A stretch of 64,000 nucleotides of DNA from Dactylorhiza incarnata (lineage: Eukaryota; Streptophyta; Magnoliopsida; Asparagales; Orchidaceae), in assembly GCA_033032865.1 (NCBI GenBank), contig JAWHQI010000040.1, positions 9,593,001 to 9,657,000 on the forward strand, in the 5' to 3' direction. The translations under genes were made by a program, and so were the position numbers. Below are positions 30,601-41,278 of the stretch, piece by piece. How positions within the stretch are numbered: the stretch's first letter is position 1; every line of letters begins with the position of its first letter. The notes beneath the pieces were generated by a model that was not told the origin of the DNA, did not search any database, and saw nothing but the letters and a program-made list of their open reading frames with translations.

Positions 30601-31300
30601 TCCCCTTCCGAGGGAGGTGTACCTGGTTGGCAGCAGCGGATGTAGTGGTCGGGTCCATGATGGGAGACTTATGTTCAGGGTTTTTGCCTGCTGAGTTCTC
30701 CCGCTTCGGTGCCGGTGAGGTTACGACGGTATCGAGGGCGGGAGAGTTGCGTAGGGTGAAGGGTAACCCCATGGTCCCAAAAGTGAGGGTTGCGGAAGTC
30801 AGGGTCAGAAAGAGGGCGAATGGAAAAAGGTAGGTGAGAAGGCAATGAAGCACTTACCAGGCGCGGACATGTTTCCGCCAAGAGTAATTAGAAGGGTGGA
30901 CTCCTGTTCCGGTGGAACGCCTCCGAGAACAGGTGGGGGAATGTCGGCATTCGCCTGGTTGATCCCAGGGCCACTTTCCGTGGCCTGCAGGTTCTGCGAG
31001 TTGTTGAAGTATCGCATCACCGTGGTTAGCTTTGAAGGCGAGATTGATTATATTACCTCAGCTGTGTTGTCAGGAGGGATGTTAGGGAGGGGGAGTCTTT
31101 GACGCAGACTCCCTCGCCATCAGGTCTCGCCGGACCACCCTTGCCTTCTTCAGCTGATAAGGCTTAGAAGTATCCCACGTTGACGAGAGCCAGGGGCGTA
31201 TCGGGTAGACCTGGAAGGATTCTCCCCATGCGCGGAGGCAAGGTGGTCCATCAAACCTTACGAGAGTGGTCTCGGCGTCGGCCTCATGAACGTCATTTTA
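30601..31300 (-). pseudogene. Second antisense coding-like unit of the Tat element
   Basis: On the minus strand a frame at about 31290-31100 reads DVHEADAETTLVRFDGPP, then WGESFQVYPIRPW, then ARESASKTPPP and a stop. A further open segment at 31020-30850 reads MMRYFNNSQN, then ADIPPPVLGGVPPEQ, then NMSAPG and is followed by GTAAGTG, a good plant 5' splice site. A third short segment (DPTTTSAAANQ, about 30665-30635) also ends in GT. This suggests exons of an antisense gene. I recognise no domain. A TATA box and an ATG lie just upstream. Confidence 0.4.
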
Positions 31301-31374
31301 ACAGTGAGAGGTCTAAGTTGTAATAAGGGGAATAGTGATAGGAGGACAGGCGCTCTGAAGGAAACAACCTGAGG

Positions 31375-31386
31375 TATATTTATAGC
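31375..31386 (-). promoter_or_regulatory. TATA box upstream of the second antisense unit
   Basis: The minus strand reads GCTATAAATATA, about 80 bp before an ATG at 31296. It lies just inside the 3' LTR of the Tat element, pointing away from it. Confidence 0.45.
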
Positions 31387-31486
31387 AAAATGGAGGGCCC
31401 CACCAGAAAGATTCCCTCCAGGTCAGCAAAGCACTCGCCGAATATTGGGGGTTAGACTTTTCTTTTCGAGCATAGGACTCGCTCGC

Positions 31487-31501
31487 AAAGAGCGGGAATT
31501 G
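31487..31501 (+). other. Polypurine tract of the Tat element
   Basis: AAAGAGCGGGAATTG directly precedes the 3' LTR start TGTACAACC. It is purine-rich and in the expected place. Confidence 0.55.
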
Positions 31502-32208
31502 TGTACAACCCCGTATTTCCCGAGTGTGTCCCTAGGTCTTAATGGGTCAAGAGTCCAAATACAGGTCAAGGAGGGCACTCGCCCAATCTGGAGTTCGAGT
31601 GCGCAGGAGGCCAGGTGAGTGAGGGCGGAACCCCACTCTCCAGGCGAGCCAGGTATCAGGAGAGTAGTGCCCCCACGGACCACTCGCCCAGTGGAGTCAA
31701 TCGTGCGAGAAGCATGGCGAGTGGTGCTTTTACTGACCACTCACCCAGAAGGCTTTGGGGGGAAATGGCGCTTTGGGGGGAAATGACCTAGTTACACTTT
31801 GTGGGCTACGAATAGCCCTTCAGAACAACGGAGATAGGGTGTTAGCAGACCGATTTGGGGTGCGATTAGTAAAGCTATAAGGCGGATTTATGTTATTTGT
31901 ATACCAGATTAGAAAACCTATAAATAGATCCTTAAGGGCACCTTGGAGGATATCCGATCTTTGGAGCTCTCTCCTCTAGGCTAGTTTTTGGTTGGCTGCT
32001 AGTGCCCTCCAAGGTGCCCGACTGAACATTGTTTTGGGAGGGGATGCTTTCTAAGATCTTCCAGGTGTGTGGAGGGACCTCCTCGCTACAGCCTGGGGTC
32101 TGTTCCTTGTTCTTCATCCACAGGCAAGAGCGTAAGTGAGGGATATGTAGGTGCGGGCTACACCCCCTAGTGGGTTTGAGCTCAAGAGACCGGTTGCCGG
32201 TTTCAACA
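31502..32208 (+). repeat. 3' LTR of the Tat element
   Basis: 707 bp, TGTACAACCCCG to GTTTCAACA, partner of 16488-17181, with TATA box CTATAAATAG at 31918-31927. Followed by the CCTGC target duplication (32209-32213). Contains a GCTTTGGGGGGAAATG duplication near 31752-31785. Confidence 0.92.
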
Positions 32209-32213
32209 CCTGC

Positions 32214-33520
32214 GGGTCGCCTTCCTTCACATCGCACTTTCGCGGATCTCCTTCCTCCGCTTCGCACTTCTGCAGATAGCCTTACTCCGCTTCACACCTC
32301 CGCGGGTCGCAACCCACCACTTTGCACCTCTGCGAGTTACTTTTCTCCGCTTCACACCTCTGCAGGTCGCAAGCCTCCGCTTCGCTCATTGTCATAGCAG
32401 CACAGAACACAATCGCAAGACTATCACCACAACGCCACCTCCAAGTAAAGACTCATGAACACAACATTATAAAGATTTTCATTTAAGATCAAACATATAT
32501 AAACAAATATAAGTGCATGTTATGTTCATATAAACTCCACCATCACTATATGAAGAAATCCAAAAAGGAACAAACCTAAATAGGATGAAAAATAGGAAAG
32601 CAATACAAATGCTTCCTGAGTCTCTTCCTCGAAAGTGAAGAAGGTAGAAAGGCTCCTAGCATGATCCTAGGCTATCGTCTGGGGTCTATGAAGCTGTCAC
32701 TACCTCTTGCCCGTCTTCTCAGTGGGTTTGTAGCGATCAACTCAAAATCAATAAGATCACTTTCAAAAGATCTTGAATCGTTGGTGGAAGTCTTGATCCT
32801 TGAAGCTTGGGTGATGGGGAGGAGTCTTGGGGTGAACCTTGGCTTGGAGGGGCGAAACTGGGTGAAACGATGCTGAAAAGGCAGAATTAATGGCCGCATG
32901 AATAATTGAACTATGCATAAGTAGGCGCACGACCAGTGGTCGTGCACGAAGGAATGTCAACTACTTATGTGGGAAAGAAATATCGACTGGAGGAGGACTT
33001 TGTCATCTTGAGGAGGAGACCAATGTCGACTGGAAGAAAAATTATGCACGACTAGTGGTTGTATGCAAAGGAAATCCAGTCTTCGTGCGACTCCTTGTGT
33101 GTCTTATGGAGAATTATGGCATAAGATCGCGCACGACCAGTGGTCGTGCGTAGAGGAGTCCACTGACCATGCGAGAAGGAAATTACACGACCAGTGATCT
33201 ACTACATGGAATGAGGCCGAGATTCCACGGAGAAGCTACACGAGGCTACACATGTATGAAAATCATCCAATACCTCCAGGAATGCTCCTCCACACTGCCA
33301 CTATCATAATATTAATACATGAAAATGAAATGAGACGGAGAGGAAGTATCCTTCATGCATGAAATGACTCAAATATTACCCATTTTAGCTAAACGAGCTC
33401 ACAATGCATTCATTTGGAATTTCAATGGGTTTTATTATTGAAAAAACAAAGATATGAGCGATAATAATGAAAAAGCTTGCTAGAATATGACCTAAATCAC
33501 TATATAAATTTCGCTTATCA
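32214..33520 (-). repeat. LARD 5' LTR, second part (after Tat insertion)
   Basis: Resumes the LTR interrupted at 16487 and matches 11481-12744. It includes the rest of the GGGTCGC minisatellite (to about 32395). The palindrome GCACGACCAGTGGTCGTGC occurs near 32926 and again near 33130, with a decayed copy near 33046. Ends CGCTTATCA at 33520. Confidence 0.85.
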
Positions 33521-34710
33521 GTTGCATCTCATTTATTCGCATAACCGTTATACTTTAGAATCTGGAGATTTTCATAGCAGTTCTTATGAATCATATAATC
33601 AATCCGCATAGATGAAACATTCACTTATATAAAACAGACTATAAAATGAAATGATTGTGCGGTTAATGATAAAAAAAACGGCCACCTTTTTAAGAATTTA
33701 CTTAGAAAAGTTATTCTCTTAACTCTCATTTAGTTTGCTTGATACTTCCTTGATTGACCAAACCGTGTGGTCAGATACATGAATATTTGCTAGTATACTA
33801 TATGAACTTCCCATATCAAATGTTTAATAAACTACATGAAGTAGAACACCACCATTATGAGTAGAAAATCATCAATGAGCCCATAATTAGGAGAGAGAAT
33901 CTAATGAGGTTATGCAGTCATAAATCATTAATCATTTCTTGAACCCCAATTTATATGTTTTAGCTATATTATGAGTTCTTGAAGACATCCAAGATGATAT
34001 ATCCTCAGTAGTTACTCCTGACCACCAACATAGAGTAATGTGATAGGAAATCCAGAATTTTTAGAGATCGTCAATAGAGAGATCATTTCTGATCGCATAT
34101 ATAGAAATTTTTGATTATGCTATAAGGAAATCGAGAGTAGTATTCTTAAAAATAGTTTAACCGTACATGAAGAAATCTAGAGGGAATAATATTTCTGACC
34201 GCACGAGCAGAAATTCACAAGAACGTTTAGATTGTGGTTTTAACTGCATATACAGAAATCGATAGGAATAGTATTTCTTGGGAGGTACACAGATTGGGGA
34301 GGTGCATACTAAAGAGCTACATCATTTCTCTCCTCAGAGAGGTCATCAAACTTGTAGTAGCTCCCTAAGGACCTCAGCGGATAGAGAACAGAAAAGGGGG
34401 CACAAGGCAAGATGATCAATTGTGCAAGTGCGGGCTAAGGACCTGCACCATTGCTTTCCTCAAAGAGATCATCAAGGCTGTGAAAACCCAAATAAGAACA
34501 ACCTCGACAGTCAACAATTTCTAACCATTCATAGATGTTGCAGGACTTAGGCGACAGTCAGAATGCTCCTGACGCCCCTTTCTCAAAGAATTACTTTCCA
34601 CAAGCCAAGGAGTTTTTGAGGGTCACGTGCTAAGATGACCAAATTGGGCAGGTGCGTTGCTGAAGAGAAACATCATTACTTTCCTCAGAGAGGTCATCTA
34701 TGTTGTAACG
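33521..34710. other. Old Tat-like remnant or repeat, left of copia D
   Basis: About 1.2 kb without ORFs. Degenerate repeated blocks such as TTTCCTCAGAGAGGTCATC recur near 34325, 34450 and 34680, and TTTCTGACCGCA-type blocks near 34190. It is continuous with 41279 onward if copia D is removed. Given the Tat integrase remnant at 41.7 kb on the minus strand, this may be the decayed tandem-repeat part of that element. Confidence 0.4.
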
Positions 34711-34715
34711 ATATC

Positions 34716-35906
34716 TGTTAAAATTTTTGAAAGACCGTTTAGGAGTAAGCAGGAGTTGTATCAACAAGAGTTATAGCCAAACAACCACAATGCCAAAACA
34801 GCAACACAAGAAATCTTTATTGAAACAAAACTGCTTTACACTTCGAAGTATACATGGCGAGACATGATTCATGAGAATCACGGAGATGAGAAGAACAAAA
34901 AAACTGAAACTGGCGGTCTGCTAAAGCAGAGACCGCACAGACCGCAAAAAGGCTCAGGTCGCTCGGCTTGCTCTGCTGTACTCCCAGACCGCTTGCACAG
35001 TCAGACCAAAGAAACACCTTGGGACCGCGCGAACAGAAGCAGACAACCTGCACTGCCAGACCGCAATCCCAGACCGCACGAACTGAAGCTTATTGGAACA
35101 AAGAACTGAAGCTGTCGCCAGACCGCAACTCAGACCGCCTAACCGCCGAAGGTCGCCTGATCACTGAGCTTGCTGCGAACAGCACAAGAACACAATAAAC
35201 CAGTTCGCTGACGGACCGCAGACGAACTATTTATTCAAGCCACCGGAAATCACCAAGTAAGGAGACCGCAACCTGCTGACCGCAAACCTGCGAACACAAC
35301 AATCGGTTAGCTCACTTCCGAGATCGCGCGACTTCAAACTTGAGGCCGCAAGAAACAATCTGGGCTCTTGTTCTTACAGTTCTCGTTGTTGAATGACAGG
35401 TCCTGCACCCCTATTTATAGGCAAATAGACAGATGTCGTCACCTCACAAACCGGGATACAATAACCGCCCATCAGATTGCCAGCGGTCACATAAGAAAGA
35501 CCGCGCGGACACAGCACTTGGACAAGATCCAGCACAAGTCCGCAAGACAGCAGCCCGCGCATAAGCCGTGCGGACACAACGACCACCCTTCTTGAGATCT
35601 CCTAAGCAGGAACGAACATCTGGCCGACTTGACCAAGTCGCCAGAACAGTCCAAACAAGCCGCCCGGTCACTGCGGACAACCAAGAACAGGCCGCCCAGA
35701 ACAAGACCGGAAGAACCCGCAACAGGTCGCCAGAACCAACGACCAAACCAAGAAGCAAACTTGCCGATCACAGCAGATCGCCAGAACAGCAGGGAGAGAT
35801 CGCAGAACCAAACCGCCAGAGCACCAGCGCAGGCCGCGCGGTCTCTACGGTCTCCAGCCTTCAGACCGGCCGGACTCCCTTCCACTTCACTTCAACAATT
35901 TCAACA
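34716..35906 (-). repeat. 3' LTR of copia D
   Basis: 1191 bp; on the minus strand TGTTGAAATTGTTG to AAAATTTTAACA. It contains about twelve exact GACCGC motifs (34925-35510) plus one-base variants. The palindromic TATA box CCTATTTATAGG is at 35410-35421. Confidence 0.93.
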
Positions 35907-35915
35907 CTCCCCCTT
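35907..35915 (-). other. Polypurine tract of copia D
   Basis: The minus strand reads CAAGGGGGAG directly before the LTR start TGTTGAAA. Confidence 0.8.
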
Positions 35916-36560
35916 GATGTGGGAAGTGGAAACTAGCCCGAGCAACTCCCTTAACCGTGTAAACGGTCCCTTCGCCAGCGGCTTTGTGAAGATGTCTGCG
36001 ACATTGTCCGCACTCCGAACATGCTCGACCATAAGAGATCCTCCCAACACCTTTTCACAAATGAAATGATGCTCAATCTCTATATGTTTGGTCCTCCCGT
36101 GAAAGACTAGATTGTTAACCAGCTTGAGAGCACTCTCATTGTCCCCGCGTAGCAAGGTGGGACCTCGAACCTCCTGATGAACGTCCTCCACCAACCTCCT
36201 GAGCCAAACGGCTTCCTGAGCTGCCAAGGCCGAAGCCTTGTACTCTGCTTCTGTGGTAGATACAGACACCGAGTCTTGCTTCTTGCTGCACCAAGACATA
36301 GCTGTGGGGCCCGTCATAAAGACATAACCAGACGTTGACCTCCGATCATCCACGTCTCCCCCATAATCAGCATCCATATATCCATACAACTCCAAGCTTG
36401 ACCCTCTCCTGTATAGGAGACCCAAATCAGAGGTCGACTTCACATACTTCAAGATGCCTTTTGCCGCCAGAAGATGAGGCTTCTGTGGTTCCGCCATGTA
36501 TCGACTCACCTTGCCTACTGCATAAGCAATATTTGGCCTTGTGATCGTCAAGTAGATCAA
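35916..36560 (-). pseudogene. RNase H of copia D
   Basis: The minus-strand frame from 36560 reads YLTITRPNIAYAVGKVSRYM (end of RT connection), then YGYMDADYGGD (Asp), RSTSGYVFMTG, SVSTTEAEYKA (Glu), LRGDNESALKL (Asp) and GRTKHIEIEHHFI. The domain is intact over about 200 codons with all catalytic residues. It ends near the PPT with SHIKGEC. It is split from RT by a stop near 36570. Confidence 0.92.
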
Positions 36561-37349
36561 GATCCCAACCAGAGCTCAGAAAACCAACGGTTCAGATAGA
36601 ACTCTTCCCTCATCCTTCTGAAGTTTATGATGTTGCTCCAGAGGTATAGAGCTGCTCTTCCCTTCCTCCATGCTGAATCGCTGAACAATCCGCTCCACAT
36701 AACCAGCCTGAGAAATGAGCACTCCGCTCTCCCGCCTCTGCACCTCGAGTCCAAGGAAATGGTGGAGCTCCCCCAGATCCTTCATCTCGAATCTGATAGC
36801 AAGCTCAACCCTGAGTCTTGCAACAGCTTCCTTCGAGTTCTCGGTGACAATCATGTCATCCACAAACAGCAGCACAATCACCCGAAGCACCCCCTCCTTC
36901 TTAATGAACAAGCTAGAATCAGAGTCTGAAGCAAGGAATCCGCAGAATAAGAGATACTCTGCAATCTTCCCGTACCACGCTCAAGGCGCTTGCTTCAACC
37001 CATACAGGGCCTTCTTCAACTTACAGACGTAGTCCGGATACTCCTTCGAGATGAAGCCTTGCGGTTGGATCATGAAGATATCCTTGTCAATCTCGCCGTA
37101 TAAGAAGGCATTCGTCACGTCGAGTTGCCAAATCTCCCAACCACTCGAAGCCGCCAAGGCAATAACAAATCGAACCAAAGTCATCTTTGCCACTGGACTG
37201 AACGTCTCATCATAATCTTCTCCGTACTGCTGTGAGAACCCGCGAGATACAAGGCGATCCTTGTAGCGCTCGATACTACCGTTAGCTTTCTTCTTCAGCT
37301 TGAAGACCCACTTGCAAGTGACAGGAGTGGTGCCCTTGGGCTTGGGCAC
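36561..37349 (-). pseudogene. Reverse transcriptase of copia D
   Basis: Reads CKWVFKLKKKANGSIERYKDRLVSRGFSQQ (in pieces), DYDETFSPVAKMTLVR, WQLDVTNAFLYGEI, KALYGLKQAP, then after a frameshift near 36920-36980 the catalytic LLFVDDMIVT (about 36858-36880), then FEMKDLGELHHFLGLEVQRR. It runs from 37349 down to 36576. Both catalytic aspartates are present. One stop at the start (near 37370) separates it from the upstream linker. Confidence 0.9.
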
Positions 37350-37508
37350 CAGAGACCAAGTCTCGTTCTTCTAGAGAGCTGACATCTCTTCTTGCATCGC
37401 AACATCCCACTCCTTCACACCTTTGGCCTTTTCAAAGCTCGATGGATCCCTTTCATCCAGGGGACCAGCAAAGAAACATGAAACAAAGTTCACCATGTTT
37501 CCTCCTGT

Positions 37509-38900
37509 CTATCGATCTGGTGGTTGAATAGTCCTCTTCGACCTCCTAAGAGGTTGCCCCTGACTAACCACCTCCTCAGCTGCTTCTTCAGAACTAGCTC
37601 CTCTTCCAGGCAAATTTGGAGCAGCGCTCCCCCTGCTTCCAGAACCTGAAGCTTCCGCCTCTGAGCTAGACACAGCTGGAGCTCCTGGTGAAACAGGCAA
37701 CTCCACTTGAAGATCTTCAGCAGCCTTCCCTCTTATATCAACCCTGCCCTCCGGTAGCTCAACTCCTGAACTCCCATTGTAGGAAGTCACATCATCGAAC
37801 ACCATATCCTGAGAGACAATCGATCTCCGTGTTTCAGGATCCATGCATCTCCATCCCTTCTTCCGCTCATCATACCCAACAAAGACTAGCTTCCTTGCTT
37901 TCGCATCTAGCTTTGTCCGAAGACCATCAGGAATATGCACATAGCAGGTTGACCCGAACACCTGAAGGTGTGCAACACTCGGCTTCTCCTTGAACATCAA
38001 TTCGTGAGGGGTCTTCATGTTGATAGGACTCAGAGGCAATCTGTTGATGACATAAGCTGCACAAGACATTCCCTCCGCCCAAAAGGACTTTGGGATACTC
38101 TTAGCATGAAGCCAGCATTTGCAAGTTTCCGTCAGATGACGGATCTTCCTCTCGGCAATGCCATTCTGTTGTGGAGTATGGGCACAAGTGAGCTCTCTCC
38201 TGATGCCATGCTTCCTGCAAAAACTTGAGAACTCACCAGAGGTGAACTCTCCACCATTGTCAGTTCTAAGTTTTTTAACCCGCCGGCCTAGCCGGCCTTC
38301 AACCAGCTCCTTGAACTCCACAAATTTTGCAAAAGCATCCGACTTCTCCTTCAGAAAATACACCCAGACATATCTGGTGTAATCTTCAATCAACACCAAC
38401 ATGTATCTGTTGCCTCCAAGGCTTGGGGTGGCAGTCGGTCCCATCAAATCACCGTGGATGCACTCCAACGACACTTTGCACCTTGTTTGCGATTTGTCAA
38501 ATGGAAGTCGATGAGACTTACCAAACTGACATCCTTCGCAGACATGACCGTCTCCATAGGAACACAAGCTAGGCAAGCCATTGACAAGGCTCCTTACCGC
38601 CATAGCCTTCAATTTGTCCATTCCTACATGCCCCAACCTTTCATGCCAGATGGCCGCGCCATCATTGGTCCTCATCTTATCAACATAGGTACTTGTCGAT
38701 AAAATGAACAAGTCCTTCACCCGCTTGCCAACGTGAATAATATCTCCTTTTATCTCCGGTTGAGTTTTAAGAAACTTCACTTCTGTTGGGCCAAACAGAA
38801 CGTGATAACCAACATCAACCGCATTTGTCACAGAGAAGAGATTCTTCTTCATACCAGGCACGTGATAAACACTCCTCAACGTGAGTGTGACCCTTATCAC
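37509..38900 (-). CDS. Pre-integrase, integrase and linker of copia D
   Basis: 463 codons open. VYHVPGMKKNLFSV and the zinc part (WHERLGHVG; CEGCQFGK) come first. Then the DDE core with CIHGDLMGPTATPSLGG (Asp), KLRTDNGGEFTSGEF (Asp) and PQQNGIAERKIRHL (Glu). Then MKTPHELMFKEKPSV, FVGYDERKKGWR, and a serine/glutamate-rich linker ending RRSKRTIQPPDR. Overlaps the Gag-protease frame by about 85 bp in another frame; a single-base indel near 38880 must have split one polyprotein. All catalytic residues are kept. Confidence 0.92.
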   Translation of the reverse strand: MIRVTLTLRSVYHVPGMKKNLFSVTNAVDVGYHVLFGPTEVKFLKTQPEIKGDIIHVGKRVKDLFILSTSTYVDKMRTNDGAAIWHERLGHVGMDKLKAMAVRSLVNGLPSLCSYGDGHVCEGCQFGKSHRLPFDKSQTRCKVSLECIHGDLMGPTATPSLGGNRYMLVLIEDYTRYVWVYFLKEKSDAFAKFVEFKELVEGRLGRRVKKLRTDNGGEFTSGEFSSFCRKHGIRRELTCAHTPQQNGIAERKIRHLTETCKCWLHAKSIPKSFWAEGMSCAAYVINRLPLSPINMKTPHELMFKEKPSVAHLQVFGSTCYVHIPDGLRTKLDAKARKLVFVGYDERKKGWRCMDPETRRSIVSQDMVFDDVTSYNGSSGVELPEGRVDIRGKAAEDLQVELPVSPGAPAVSSSEAEASGSGSRGSAAPNLPGRGASSEEAAEEVVSQGQPLRRSKRTIQPPDR

Positions 38901-39990
38901 TGCTCAGAGAGACAACACCTTTGTGTTCTACTGGATGAACAGAATTATCTACCGTAATGATAGCATTGTTACCTGAGTAAGGCGCCAAAGAAGAGAACTT
39001 TGATCCATCCCCGGTGTGGTGATGCCCACACCCTGAATCAACAATCCAGTCCTCATCATAGTTGATGGAAGCCAAGGCCTTAACGGGCATCACCGTTATA
39101 TTAGACACAAAGGCTCCTCCCCATCCAACTTCATCAGACTTTGGCATCTCCTTCTCCACTGCATGACCCGGCTGAAGATTCACCCAGCAATCTTTCTTGA
39201 AGTGCCCGGTCTTATTGCATCTAAAGCACCTCGGTCCCTCTCCTTTCTTCTTCCCATCAAACTTAGGGCCATAACCTCTATCTTGCTGACCTGAAGTGGA
39301 GGGTCCATCATGACCCAACTTCTTCTTCTCCCATTTCTTCTTCTTCTTCCTAGAGAACATCACATCACTTTCTCCCCCGGAGATAGAAAACCCCGCCATT
39401 TGTCTTGCTAAACTTTCTTGCGAAGCAAGAAGGTTCTCCAGCTCCAACAACGATGGTTGATTTGCCCAACCCTGAACAAAAGTCGCAAAGGCAAGATACT
39501 CCTTCCGCAACCCGCAGATGATATGCCTCTTCAGTTTGTCCTCAGAGATAGGCTCATTAGGGTCCAACACAGAAATCTCTGCTGTGAAGTTCTTCATTTT
39601 GAGAAAGACGGTAGAAATAGAAAGATCACCTTGAGAAGCTTTCGCCAACTCATTTTCAAGATATTGTAGCCTCGCTACATTCTTCTTATTGAACAACCTA
39701 TCCAAGGATGTCCAAATCTCAGCAGCAGATTTACATCCAATGATGTGATCAAACAGCTCCGGTGAGATAACCCTCTTGAGAGTGAACTCTGCCTTAGCAT
39801 TCATCCTCCTCCAAAGTCTAACCTCTGCCATATTATCTCCTGTTGGAAACACTTCAAGTGTGTCTTCTCCTCCAACTACCTCCCATAGATCCTCGCCAAG
39901 CAAGTAACTCTCCATACACGACTTCCACATTTTAAAGTTAGTCGATGTGAGGAGTTCAATACCAAGACCTCTTGCGTATCCACCGTCCAT
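38815..39990 (-). CDS. Gag and protease of copia D
   Basis: 391 codons from ATG 39990, 90 bp inside the PBS. UBN2-type Gag: LLTSTNFKMWKSCMESYL, then AAEIWTSLDRLF, KLKRHIICGLRKEY. Zinc knuckle CFRCNKTGHFKKDC at about residues 257-270. Protease active site WIVDSGCGHHHTG at about residues 312-324. The frame ends soon after the protease, where the reading shifts to the integrase frame. This is the only uninterrupted Gag in the window. Confidence 0.93.
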   Translation of the reverse strand: MDGGYARGLGIELLTSTNFKMWKSCMESYLLGEDLWEVVGGEDTLEVFPTGDNMAEVRLWRRMNAKAEFTLKRVISPELFDHIIGCKSAAEIWTSLDRLFNKKNVARLQYLENELAKASQGDLSISTVFLKMKNFTAEISVLDPNEPISEDKLKRHIICGLRKEYLAFATFVQGWANQPSLLELENLLASQESLARQMAGFSISGGESDVMFSRKKKKKWEKKKLGHDGPSTSGQQDRGYGPKFDGKKKGEGPRCFRCNKTGHFKKDCWVNLQPGHAVEKEMPKSDEVGWGGAFVSNITVMPVKALASINYDEDWIVDSGCGHHHTGDGSKFSSLAPYSGNNAIITVDNSVHPVEHKGVVSLSSDKGHTHVEECLSRAWYEEESLLCDKCG

Positions 39991-40063
39991 GGCAATATAT
40001 GTGGTCTCTTCTTCACAAAGACGATGGCAACTCTAGTTGATCACTGCTTATCCACTCCAGAAA

Positions 40064-40079
40064 CCTGCCTCTGATACCA
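40064..40079 (-). other. Primer binding site of copia D
   Basis: The minus strand reads TGGTATCAGAGGCAGG, abutting the LTR end TTTTAACA. Complementary to the initiator methionine tRNA end. Confidence 0.9.
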
Positions 40080-41273
40080 TGTTAAAATTTTTGAAAGACT
40101 GTTTAGGAGTAAGCAGGAGTTGTATCAACAAGAGTTATAGCCAAACAACCACAATGCCAAAACAGCAACACAAGAAATCTTTATTGAAACAGAACTGCTT
40201 TACACTTCGAGGTATACATGGCGATACATGATTCATAAGAATCACGGAGATGATAAGAACAAAAAAACTGAAACTGGCGGTCTGCCAAAGCAGAGACCGC
40301 ACAGACCGCAAAAAGGCTCAGGTCGCCCGGCTTGCTCTGCTTTATTCCCAGACCTCTTGCACAGTCAGACCGCAGAAACACCTTGAGACCGCGTGAACAG
40401 AAGCAGACAACCTGCACTGCCAAACCGCAATCCCAGACCGCACGAACTGAAGCTTATTGGAACAAAGAACTGAAGCTGTCGCCAGACAGCAACTCAGACT
40501 GCCTAACCGCTGAAGGTCGCCTGATCACTGAGCTCGCTGCGAACAGCACAAGAACACAATAAACCAGTTCGCTGACGGACCGCAGACGAACTGTTTATTC
40601 AAGCCACTGGAAATCACCAAGGAAGGAGACCACAACCTGCTGACCGCAAACCTGGGAACACAACAACCGGTTAGCTCACTTCCGAGATCGCGCGAATTCA
40701 AACTTGAGGCCGCAAGAAACAATCCGGGCTCTTGTTCTTACAGTTCTCGTTGTTGAATGACGGGCCCTGCACCCCTATTTATAGGCGGATAGACGGATGT
40801 CGTCACCGCACAAACCAGGATACAATAATTGCCCATCAGATCGCCAGCGGTCACATAAGACAGACTGCGCGGACACAACACTTGTACAAGATCCAGCACA
40901 AGTCCGCAAGACAGCAGTAGCCCGCGCACAAGCCGCGCGGACACAGCGACCACCCTTCCTAAGATCGCCTAAGCAGGAACGAACATCTGGCCGACTTGAC
41001 CAAGTCGCCAGAACAGTCCAAACAAGCCGCCCGGTCACTGCGGACAACCAAGAACAGGCCGCCCAGAACAAGACCGGAAGAACTCACAACAGGTCGCCAG
41101 AACCAACGACCAAACCAAGAAGCAAACTGGATGATCACAGTAGATCGCCAGAACAGCAGGGAGAGATCACAGAACCAAACTGCCAGAGCACCAGCGCAGG
41201 CCGCGCGGTCTCTGTGGTCTCCAGCCTTCAGATCGGCCGGACTCCCTTCCACTTCACTTCAACAATTTCAACA
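40080..41273 (-). repeat. 5' LTR of copia D
   Basis: 1194 bp, partner of 34716-35906. TATA box CCTATTTATAGG at 40774-40785. Followed by target duplication ATATC. Confidence 0.93.
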
Positions 41274-41278
41274 ATATC

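Larger units (their letters stand above)
16488..32208 (+). mobile_element. Tat-lineage Ty3/gypsy retrotransposon with antisense genes
   Basis: Complete element bounded by LTRs at 16488-17181 and 31502-32208 and by an exact 5-bp target duplication CCTGC (16483-16487 and 32209-32213). Without the nested copia fragment it is about 12.4 kb. Order: LTR, PBS, Gag, protease, RT, RNase H, second (archaeal-type) RNase H, integrase, 88-bp tandem array, antisense ORF, second antisense unit, LTR. Dual RNase H, a tandem array and an antisense ORF after pol are known Tat properties. The LTRs differ at roughly 13% of the first 195 bp compared by eye, so it is not young. Pol and Gag carry many TAG stops. Confidence 0.92.
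11189..33520 (-). mobile_element. Non-autonomous Ty3/gypsy (LARD-like) element, split by a Tat element
   Basis: Two copies of a TG...CA repeat of about 1.56-1.60 kb (11189-12744, and 16197-16487 plus 32214-33520) bound an internal region of 3.45 kb (12745-16196). A tRNA-Asp-like PBS beside the second copy puts the element on the minus strand. The internal region holds only an acidic frame and a double zinc-knuckle ORF, with no protease, RT or integrase. It must therefore have been mobilised in trans. The Asp-type PBS is typical of Athila and some Tat relatives. The flanking 5-mers (TTTTT and GTTGC) do not match, so ends or flanks have changed. Confidence 0.75.
34716..41273 (-). mobile_element. 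Nearly complete Ty1/copia element D
   Basis: 6558 bp with LTRs at 34716-35906 and 40080-41273, PBS, PPT, all coding domains in copia order, and an exact target duplication ATATC (34711-34715 and 41274-41278). LTRs differ at about 6 of the first 175 bp I compared, so it is the youngest full element here. A few frameshifts and stops make it inactive. It belongs to a different copia lineage from A-C (short LTRs, compact Gag). I cannot name the lineage with certainty. Confidence 0.95.

Noticed and set aside
12143..33200. CRISPR array from regularly spaced palindromes
   Set aside because: Eukaryotic LTR context, irregular spacing, no unique spacers and no cas genes.
11184..33525. Target duplication for the LARD-like element
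   Set aside because: The flanking 5-mers TTTTT and GTTGC do not match, so none is claimed.
35487..35885. 132-codon frame in the copia D LTR
   Set aside because: Cysteine- and arginine-rich shadow of the GACCGC motif array; the same frame is broken in the other LTR.
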